Shown: piece after piece, positions 55,601-64,000 of the stretch | Position numbering within the stretch: the stretch's first letter is position 1 | How the letters are laid out: the number at the start of each line of letters is the position of its first letter | Assembly: GCA_030549205.1 (NCBI GenBank) | Contig: JAUKTV010000013.1 | Span: 930,001 to 994,000 of the forward strand | Length of the DNA stretch: 64,000 nt | Reading direction: 5' to 3' | DNA from: Apiosordaria backusii | Lineage: Eukaryota > Ascomycota > Sordariomycetes > Sordariales > Lasiosphaeriaceae | Position numbers and translations under genes: made by a program | The notes under the pieces: generated by a model | What the model was told of the DNA's origin: nothing | Databases searched by the model: none | What the model saw: only the letters and a program-made list of their open reading frames with translations

Positions 55601-57343
55601 GACTATAACCTAAATATCTATTAAAAGGATAGTAGTTATTTATAACCGAAAATATATTAAAAGTATAATAAAAGTAAAGTATAAAATAAATACCTTCTAT
55701 AGTATTACTGTAAGAAATATAGAAAATATTAATATATTTAATTAATATAAGTAGTAAAATTAAAAAAGTAAAGTTAATAAAGATAATTATATTAATAGAA
55801 ATTACAGTAGTAATAAAGGATAAATATACTTATTATAATAATATATAGAAGGATAAAAAAAAGGAAGTACTATTAAAGTATTAAAGATATTTGGTATTTA
55901 TAGTAAAATACTTTTAAAGCTTATTAAAGAAAGGACTATAGGATTATAAAATTAAACTTAAAGAAAGAGTAAAACTTAAGCTTTTTTAAGTTTACTATAT
56001 TAATAATAAATAAAGTAAAAAGTTATAGAAGTATTTAAATAAAAATATTAAAAGAAAATATATTAAACTATTTATATTGCTAGCTAAATATCCTATTTTC
56101 TTTATACTAAAGAGAGATAGAAGTTTATAACTATATATAAATTATCGATAGTTAAATTAAAAGATAGTAAAGAACAGTTACCTATTACTATTAATTTTAT
56201 AACTATAAAGTTAACTATTAAGGATATAATAGTTTATTAAATTTAATATACTAGTTAAGTATATATATATATAAATTAAAAAAGGAGATAAATAGAAGAT
56301 AGCTTTTTATATATTTTATAAGTATTTTAAGTATCTTATTATACCGTTTAGACTTATTAATATACTAGCGACTTTTTAAGCCTTTATTAATTATATAATT
56401 TACTAATATTTTAATAAAATAGTAGTTTATTATTTCAATAACGTTTTTATTTACTTATATACTTTAAAAGAATATAAATAGTATATTAAGGAAATTTTAA
56501 ATACATTATATAGAGTAAGACTATCGGTTAATAAAGATAAAAGTAAGTTCTATATATAAAAAACAGTCTATTTAAAATATTTAATTTTATTAAAAGAAGT
56601 ATAGATAGAATTAAAAAAGATTATAGTAATTAAAGACTAATTAAGACTATAGAAAGAAATACCTAAATAGCTGAAAATTAAAGTTTATAAGTTTTTAAAA
56701 TTTATAAATTTTTATTAAATATTTATATAAAATTACAGTACTATTATAAAATTATTAAATAACTTAATTAAAAAAAATACTAAATTTAAATAAAAGGAAA
56801 TATAAAAGTAGGCTTTTTAAACTATTAAAGATACTATTATAGTAAATCTAATACTTAAACTTCTTAACTTAAAAAGACCTTTTAAAGTTAAAATAGATAC
56901 TTCTGACTATACTATTGGAAGATAGTTAAGACAGTAAAATAAAGATAAGAAATTATATTTAGTAATATTCTTTTTAAAAAAGCTAAAGGGATTATATAAA
57001 AACTATCTAATTTATAATAAAAAGCTACTTACTATTATTAAGACTTTCGAAAAATAAAGACTATACTTTAATAAAACTAATTATAAAGTTTAAGTCTATA
57101 TAGATTATAAAAGCTTAAAGTATTTTACTATTATTAAGGTTTTTAATATTAAGTAAAGTAGGTAATTAAAATTCCTATCGGAGTTTAATTTTTAAATTTA
57201 CTATAAAAAGGGGTTTAAGAATGTAAAAGTAGACGCTTTAAATAAAAGGATAGACTATTATAAGAAAAAAGTAATAAAGAAGTTACTGTTATTATTATAA
57301 AAAATAATAGAAAGTATATTAAGGTATTTATTTTAATAATAAA
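52670..57343 (+). mobile_element. Decayed Ty3/gypsy retrotransposon, RIP-mutated, 3'-truncated
   Basis: Reading the plus strand while tolerating many TAA/TAG stops shows the gypsy order. A possible 5' LTR starts at 52670 (TGTTATGACC). A gag-like region lies at about 53250-53830. A mutated CCHC zinc knuckle lies near 53967-54017, with several cysteines turned to tyrosine. An aspartic-protease-like segment lies near 55345-55650. Reverse transcriptase is at about 56090-56650, with the YLDD box degraded to YFNN. RNase H is at about 56860-57240 (KIDTSDYTIG, then IYNKKLLTI and VDALNKR). No integrase follows: the element stops where the copia LTR starts at 57344. The rest may lie beyond the window if copia inserted into it. 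Mutations are mostly C-to-T and G-to-A transitions, as RIP produces. Confidence 0.8.
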
Positions 57344-57905
57344 TGTTGAAATACAGCACTTAGTTGTAGACTTTACAGTGTATTTTGGCCTATAACCTAT
57401 AAGGCTAACAATAACTAATAGCTTGGAATCATAGCACTTACTAACACTTTACTACAGCAATTGCAGTGGTCTTCAGACTTTTAAAGTAGCCCGAAGCCCT
57501 AGGCAGTTAGTATACTATAATAGTAAAATATTAATACTTTGTACTTTATAAATAGCTTTTAACTAATGCATTTAACAGTTAGACTTAGCTAGCTAACTAA
57601 GTTTGCAATTAGCAAACTTAATAAGTATTTAAGCCTTATAGTTAGCAAACTTAATAAGCATTTAAGCTTTAAAATAGAAAAAGGTTTAGAAAGTAATATA
57701 GAGCTAAAGACCTATAATAGGTCTTATCTTTTATAACTATTTACTATAATATTTTCTTAATTAATAAGTCTATTTAATATATTAATTTACTATATTTTAC
57801 AGTACCTTATAAACCTATATTACAGTATTTACCTTCTATATATTGCAGGGTATTACCTCTATAATCTATATTCCTTTAATACTTAGCTACTATTATATAC
57901 TATAG
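57344..57905 (+). repeat. Left LTR of the copia element
   Basis: Begins TGTTGAAATA and matches the sequence from 63443 to the window end nearly throughout; position 57901 aligns with base 64000, so the true end is at or just after this. Differences between the two copies are transitions (for example CAGCAC versus TAGTAC, TTGTAG versus TTATAG). It holds an internal two-copy repeat of about 33 bp built around TAGCAAACTTAATAAG. Confidence 0.85.
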
Positions 57906-58571
57906 ATAAAACCCTCTTTACTTTTAGTATTTTACGCCATTTCCTATATAGGTCTAGACTTATAGGCCTATAAAATACCTATTTTAATAGATTATAAGCT
58001 TAAGCTTATACTACCTAAGTAAATTTCTTTATTTTATAGCCTCTATAATAATACCTATCTTATAAGCCCTATTTATTTTAAACTACTAAAGATCTAAAAA
58101 ATAACGTTTTAGTACTTTTAATAGTACTTTTATTTCTCTCTTAAGTACTAAAGACTTAAAAAATAGTATTTTAACACTTCCAATAGTACTTTTACTTCCT
58201 TTTTAAGCCTTTAATCTTTCTTACTATAGAAGATAAAGATATATATAACCCTTCTATAAGCCCTAAAGCTTTAAGGACCTTTGGCCTTTTATTGACTTTT
58301 AACCTTTTTAAAGGCTTTAACTTTATTTAGTACTTTTAATAATTATAAAATAACCTTATAGTTACCTTTAATAGTAGGATTAAGGTTATTATAGTAGGTT
58401 TTATTAATTAAATTAAAGCTTTAAGTACTAAAATTAACTAAGTTAATATCTATATTAATAATTTTAACATTTGCCTTTTATTAAAATATATTGCTTTAAG
58501 CCTTTTTAAATCTTCTTCTAAACCTTCTATAGACCTACTTATATTACCTTTATTTTTAATTACTTCAATTT

Positions 58572-58995
58572 ATATATGTCACAAGCGTGGAGAGGCGCGA
58601 GGGTGGCACGGGCCAAGCGACGGATAAGGAGCACGATAAGGATCTAGGATTAAGAACGTAGATCCAGGGGATCTAGGATTCGGAACATCGATCTAGGATT
58701 AAGAACGTAGATACAGGGGATCTAGGATTTGGAACATAGATCCAAGGGATCTACGTGTTGAAGGATAGATCCAGGTACGGAGGTACTTAGGGATTCATGG
58801 CCTATATATACGGAGGAACTAGATAGCTTGTAGATAGTTCCGCAGTATGCAATCACAGCTTGTATTCACGGCATCTTGTGTTTACATTGAGACATCTTGT
58901 TGTGCACTGTTTAGCTGCACCGAACCAATTGTCAGAAGTCACCTTCAACCGAGTATCCCTTTCAGAGGTTCTGAGCAGGGGTTCGTCACAATATA
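58572..58995 (+). mobile_element. Young solo LTR with ATATA target-site duplication
   Basis: A 414-bp island of normal base composition (58577-58990) inside the AT-rich copia element. It starts TGTCACAAGC and ends GGTTCGTCACA, with TG...CA ends, flanked on both sides by ATATA (58572-58576 and 58991-58995). That is the expected 5-bp duplication of LTR integration. No internal coding region is present, so it is a solo LTR left by recombination between two LTRs. It holds a tandem array (about 58630-58775) and a TATA-like CCTATATATA at 58800. The TG...CA ends and direct 5-bp repeat argue against a DNA transposon. Confidence 0.85.
58640..58775 (+). repeat. Tandem repeat array inside the solo LTR
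   Basis: Four to five imperfect units close to GGATCTAGGATTAAGAACGT followed by AGATCCAGG (roughly 22-29 bp each) lie in the 5' part of the solo LTR. Units differ at a few positions. Confidence 0.75.
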
Positions 58996-61900
58996 GGTCT
59001 ATCGGCCTCTATTACTATACTTATTATAGCGCCTTTTTTAAGTTAAACTATTTAAAAGACTACTATACTTTTAATAAAGGATTTTAATAAATAGGTCCTT
59101 TACTTTATTAAAGAATAAAAGCTTTTAAGTCTTAAAAACTAGTACTTTTAATACTAAGCTTTTACTATTTAAATAAAGGTTTTAAGCCTCTTTAAGTTTA
59201 TAAATAAGCCTAAATTAATTACTAATTTACTAAATAATAACTTAAAAACCTTTCTTTTTTTTATTATTTAAAATACTTTATAAATAGGCCTACTGCTTAC
59301 TATCGAAGCCAAAGAATTTTTAATAACTCTTTTCTAATAATTATAAGCTTAATATATCTCTACTTAAGCTGTCCTTTAAGATAAGCTTTATAGGGCTTAC
59401 TATACTATTAAATTCAATAGTTTATTAAAAATAGTTAAATATAATACTAAGTTTAATATCCTTATTATAAGGCTTTAAGGCTTAAGTATTATAATTTAGT
59501 TTATTAATTAAGTTAATTACTACTTAAGCTTATTAAAAGGCAGTTTTTTACTATAGTATAAATGCTTTAAAGCTTTAATTTACTAAAATAAGTATAATTT
59601 TGGCTATTTTTACTACCCTATATTAGAATTTTTATAGAGGGAGCTTTTAGTTAAGACCTATATTTTTAATATTATAGTTATTTAAGCCTTTTTTATACTT
59701 TATTTCTATACTGCCTTTATTAAGGATTTTAAAGCCTTAAGGGTTTTAAATATCTTTATAAAGAACCTTATAAAGCTTAAGCTTATTGAAAAGAAAAAAA
59801 AGAAAAAGGAAGATAAAAAGAAAGAAGATATTAAAGATTTTAAAAATTTTAAGGAAATTTCTTTTATAATAGGCTTTAACCTTAATATAGGCTTTTATAG
59901 TATTAAACCTTTAAAGCTAACTATACCTTATAAATATTATAGCTTTATTAAGTTTATAATATCCTTACCTTTTAAGGTCCTACCTTTTATATCTATTAAC
60001 TTAATTAATTATACTAATTTAGCTTTAAAGGAAGCTTAACTCCTTAACATTAGATCTATAGTTTATATTTATAATAATAAAAACCTTTTTATTAACTTTA
60101 TTAAAATAAAGGTTAAGCCTTTAACTATAGAAGGTAGCTTTATAAAAATTATTAGTAAAGGTACTATAAAAGTCTAATTCTTTACTGGAATTTATAACAA
60201 TAGGGCTTATTTTTTAACTATTAACTTTATTAAAACCTTCTTTATTTTTACTTTTCTATTAAATATTGTTAATAAAGACTGTTTATATAGTATTAAAGAA
60301 GCCCTATATAGTTAAAAGCTTACCGATAGTAACTGCAATTTTATTGTCTTTTTAAATTTTAAAAGATTAAAGTTCTGCCTTAGCTTTAAAGGCTAACCTT
60401 AATTAAAAGTATCTTATTAACAGTACTTTAATAGTTACTTTACTTTCTTTAAAGCCTTTAAAGCTTTTAAAATTTTAAAGAGGGTTTCCTTTAAAGTTTT
60501 TAACTTTTTAAAGGAAGATAGGTCTTTTAAAGATCTTAATAAGCTTTTATTAACTTTAATTTAATTAACTATCTTTTAATATATATAACTTAAGTATATA
60601 GGTTTTGACCTTTTAAAGAAGACTTTTTTTATTATTAAAAGTATATTTAACTTATAAAAGGTTAAACTTAAGGATTTAGTTTATAAATGCTATAATACTA
60701 TAAAAATCCTTTAAAGGCCTTTTAAAAATCCTATTTAAAACCTTCCTTTTACTTTAAGCTATTTAAAAGAAGACATTGTTATTATTAAATCTATTCTATT
60801 ATTAAAGAAGCCTTATAGTTTAATTATAGTAAATTGAAAGATCTATTTCTAATTTCTTAAACTATTAACTATTAAAGATAATACTATTATAGTACTTTAT
60901 TTACTATTTAAAGGCTTAAATAATATCTTCTAATAATACCTTACTTACTTTTATTATAATAAAGAAAAAGAAGTCCTTTTCTTAAGTACTTACCTTATTA
61001 AAAAGGATATTAGCTTTAGTATATTAAGCTTTAAAACTTTTAATTAAAATAGTCTAACTAAGTACTTTATTTAAGTTATTTTAGACTATTTTAAGGCTAT
61101 TATTTTAACTTTAAGCCTTTTTATTACTTTTTAAAGATATATAGCTATTTTTATAGTAGAAATTATTAACTATATAGTCTAAAGTTTTAAAGATCTTATA
61201 CTTTACTAAGCCTTTTATAATAAACTATTACCCTTTTAAATACTATATTAACTAAACCTTTTAAACTATAGGGCTATAAGTATTAAGGTTATAGTATATA
61301 TCCTTATTAAAGATTAAACTATAGGTTTTAAGCTTACCTTTTAGGGAATTAAAGAAAGATTTATAGCTATTTTAAGTTATTAAATCTATTTAGTTTACTT
61401 AGGTTTAAATAAAGTTATTAAAACTAGCTTTATTAAGTTCTATAAAGACCTATTGGCTTAAATTACAGGTCTTTTAAGCTCTATAGGTCCTTTAAAGGTC
61501 CTTAACTGCTTTAATAAGTTAAAGAAGAATACTACTGTTTAAGTTTTTAAGCCTTTTATTTATAGTCCTCTTTTTTTATTAATTTCTAATTTTCTAATAC
61601 TTAAATTATCCTCTATACTATTTACTTAGCTGTTATTTAAGCTTATAATTCTAATACTTACAGTACTTTCTACTACTATTAAGATCCTTTTACTTTAAGC
61701 TTTATAAAAGTAATATAAGGAATTTATATTTGTAAATAATATAAATTACAATAAGCTTATTTTTTACTTAATTTTTTACTATAAAGAGTATTATTCTATA
61801 AAGGCCTTAAAGCTTAATACCTTTAAATAAGCTTTAAAATATTTTAAAAAGAAGCAATTGTTATAGGCTATTTTTATTAAATTATATTAACTTTTTACTA

Positions 61901-63433
61901 TTAAAACTTTCTATTTTATCTACTAATTTTAAGTTAAAAAGAAGCTTATTATAAATCGCTAGGTTTTTAAAGATAAAAAGAATTTATAGGGCATTATAAT
62001 AAAGTTTAAAGCCTAATTAGTTATTTAAGATTTCTAATAGGCCTTTAAAATCGATTTCAAACAGACCTATATTTTTACTATAGGGCCTTTAATTTAAAGA
62101 ATTATACTGGCCTTTATAGCTATATTTAATTAGGATTTAAAGTAAGTAGACTTTATTAAAGCCTTTTTAAACTTAGAAATCGATTTTAATATTTATATTA
62201 AAATTCTATAGAAATTATTTAAATTTATCTATAGTAATGCTAATACTATAATACTACTAAAGGTAACTAAATAGGACTCTATTAAGGACTAAGTTATTTT
62301 ACTAAAGAAATCTCTATATAACTTAAAGTAAGTTTCTTACCTTTAGTAATAGAAGGTCTTTATAATAACCTAAACCTTAAGTTTTAAGCCCTTTATTTTT
62401 AATATAGTTACCTATTTTTATTTAAACTATAAGATCTTTATTATTAGCTATATTAATAACTGCTTAATTATAGGCCCTAAGCTTTTATAGCTTTAAGCCT
62501 TAAAGAATATTATAGGGAAGTACTATAATATTAAAGATTTAAGTCTTACCTACTACTTCTTTAGTATTTAAATCGAATATAATAGGCCTTAATAGTACCT
62601 TTAAATCTATTAAAAGGCCTATATTATAAAAGCAGTTAAGTACTTTAGAATTAGTATTAAGTTAATTTCCTTTTTATTAAGCCTTAAAATTATAGATAAA
62701 GGTAATAGGTTTAAAACCTCTATAAGCTCCTTTAATTAATACCTATATCGACAATTAATTAGTACTTCGATATATACTATAGTTTAAACCAAACCTAATG
62801 TAGCCTTTAGTATTTAATAGCTTTTATAATATTTAATATAGCTTACTAATATTTACTTAAAAACTATAAAATTACTACTTTCTTACTTTTATTTTAGTAT
62901 TTATAGTACTATTAGTTATAGCTTTAATAGTAATTTAAAGCCTATTAGCTTTATTAATAGTAACTAAACTAAGTATAAGGAAAGTGCTAAATCTATTTAT
63001 AGTTAGCTATTTACTTTAATTAAAAGACCTATTAGTTAGAAATCTAAAAAAACGTCTATTATATCCTTTAGTACTTTAGAAGTTAAATATATTAGGCTTA
63101 TTAAAGGCTTTAAAGAAGCTATATAGCTTAAAGGTCTTTTTTAAGAAATTTCCAGGTCTATTATAAGCCCTACCCCTCTATTATATAATAACGAAGGCTT
63201 TATTGCTATTGCTTATAGTAATAAGTATAATTGCCGAATTAAATATACTTTATTTCGATTTTAAAAGGTTAAAGAGGCTATATTTATTAAAGTTATTACT
63301 ATAACCTACCTTCCTATAAAAGAAATATCTATTAACGGCTTTATTAAAGTCTTACTTATAATACTATTTAATACCTTTATTTTACTATTAAACCTTTTTA
63401 AGCCCTTTTAGTTAGTGCTATATATTATAGTTA

Positions 63434-63442
63434 TAAAAGAGG
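63434..63442 (+). other. Polypurine tract of the copia element
   Basis: AAAAGAGG immediately before the right LTR, where plus-strand DNA synthesis is primed in LTR retrotransposons. It confirms element orientation and the LTR boundary. Confidence 0.6.
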
Positions 63443-64000
63443 TATTGAAATATAGTACTTAGTTATAGACTTTATAGTATATTTTAGCCTATAACCTATA
63501 GGGCTAATAATAACTAATAGTTTAAAATTACAGTACTTACTAATACTTTACTACGGCAATTGCAATAGTCTTTAGACCTTTAAAGTAGTTTAAAGCTTTA
63601 AGCGGTTAATATACTATAACGGTAAAATATTAACGCTTTATACCTTATAAATAGCTTCCAGTTAATGCACTTAACAGTTAGACTTAGCAAGCTGGCTAAG
63701 TCTATAGTTAATAGACTTAATAGGCATTTAAGCCTTATAGTTAGTAAACTTAATAGGCATTTAGGCCTTAAAATAAAATGAGGTTTGGAAAGTAATATAG
63801 AGCTGAAAACCTATAATAAGTCTTATCTTTTATAATTATTTACTATAATATTTTCCTAATTAATAAGTCTATTTAATATACTAGTTTACTATATCTTATA
63901 GTATCTTATAAGCCTATATTATAGTATTTACCTTCTATATATTATAAGGCATTGCCTTTATAATCTACATTCCTTCAGTGCCTAGCCACTATTGTATACT
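63443..64000 (+). repeat. Right LTR of the copia element (truncated by window end)
   Basis: Begins TATTGAAATA, the TG start of the left LTR changed to TA, consistent with a RIP G-to-A transition. At least 558 bp; continues outside the window. Confidence 0.8.

Larger units (their letters stand above)
57344..64000 (+). mobile_element. Decayed Ty1/copia LTR retrotransposon (right LTR cut by window end)
   Basis: Two direct LTRs bound about 5.5 kb of internal DNA. Reading through stops on the plus strand gives copia-type domains near the right end: reverse transcriptase at about 61950-62700 (KFKA.LVI..F, then VDFIKAFLN, SLYNLK and YINNCLIIG in place of YVDDCLIIG) and RNase H at about 62990-63300 (ISWKSKK-like, FSTLEVKYIRL, then YNNEGFIAIAYSNKYNCRIKY). 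RNase H lying after RT and just before the right LTR is the copia arrangement. A polypurine tract AAAAGAGG directly precedes the right LTR. The element contains a younger solo LTR at 58577-58990. No intact ORF remains. Confidence 0.85.

Noticed and set aside
58860..59087. 75-codon ORF across the solo LTR end
   Set aside because: Crosses the LTR boundary and the duplication into RIP-mutated DNA; chance ORF.
1..64000. CRISPR arrays, bacterial operon signals
   Set aside because: Eukaryotic gene structure throughout; repeats seen are transposon-derived or within coding sequence.

Overview
This window is nuclear DNA of a filamentous ascomycete, most likely a Sordariomycete (Sordariales-like). Three things point there: short GT-AG introns with CTAAC/CTGAC branch points, a fused TRP3-type tryptophan synthase, and a block of AT-rich, stop-riddled retrotransposon DNA typical of repeat-induced point mutation (RIP). 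Identifications rest on reading the translations and splice signals by eye; no database search was run.

Layout. Positions 1-51,400 are normal-composition, gene-bearing DNA. From left to right: a partial CFEM-domain secreted protein (-), mitochondrial aspartate aminotransferase with a predicted 3-nt exon (+), a coiled-coil protein that may be augmin subunit 4 (-), mitochondrial ribosomal protein bL28m (+), the cell-fusion protein PRM1 (+), bifunctional tryptophan synthase (+), a 1256-aa disordered protein (+), a relic of an MFS sugar transporter (+), a membrane-anchored double-psi beta-barrel protein (+), a 195-bp MITE-like palindrome, a C2H2 zinc-finger gene carrying a one-base frameshift (-), a 3.9-kb gene-poor stretch, the ER lectin YOS9/OS-9 (+), and a Zn2Cys6 sugar-type regulator (+).

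Positions 33,900-49,430 look like an extracellular siderophore locus: an ABCB-type full ABC transporter (-), a GNAT acetyltransferase (-) and an NPS6/SidD-type NRPS (+) of A-T-C-(degenerate A)-T-C layout. Four perfect ATCWGATAA boxes, the site type bound by iron-responsive GATA repressors (SREA/SRE), lie in the two intergenic regions of this block. One 16-bp sequence containing a box is identical upstream of the ABC gene and between the GNAT and NRPS genes. I infer coordinated iron regulation: the NRPS builds a fusarinine- or coprogen-type siderophore, the GNAT may acetylate it, and the transporter may move it. A small Cys-containing protein of unknown function (50,668-51,385) sits at the edge of the AT-rich block.

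Positions about 51,420-64,000 are a nested retrotransposon graveyard. A decayed Ty3/gypsy element (gag, protease, RT, RNase H) ends where a decayed Ty1/copia element begins. Both copia LTRs are visible, the right one cut by the window end. Inside the copia element is an intact, unmutated 414-bp solo LTR with a 5-bp ATATA target-site duplication, giving a relative order of events: gypsy, then copia, then RIP, then the young LTR element.
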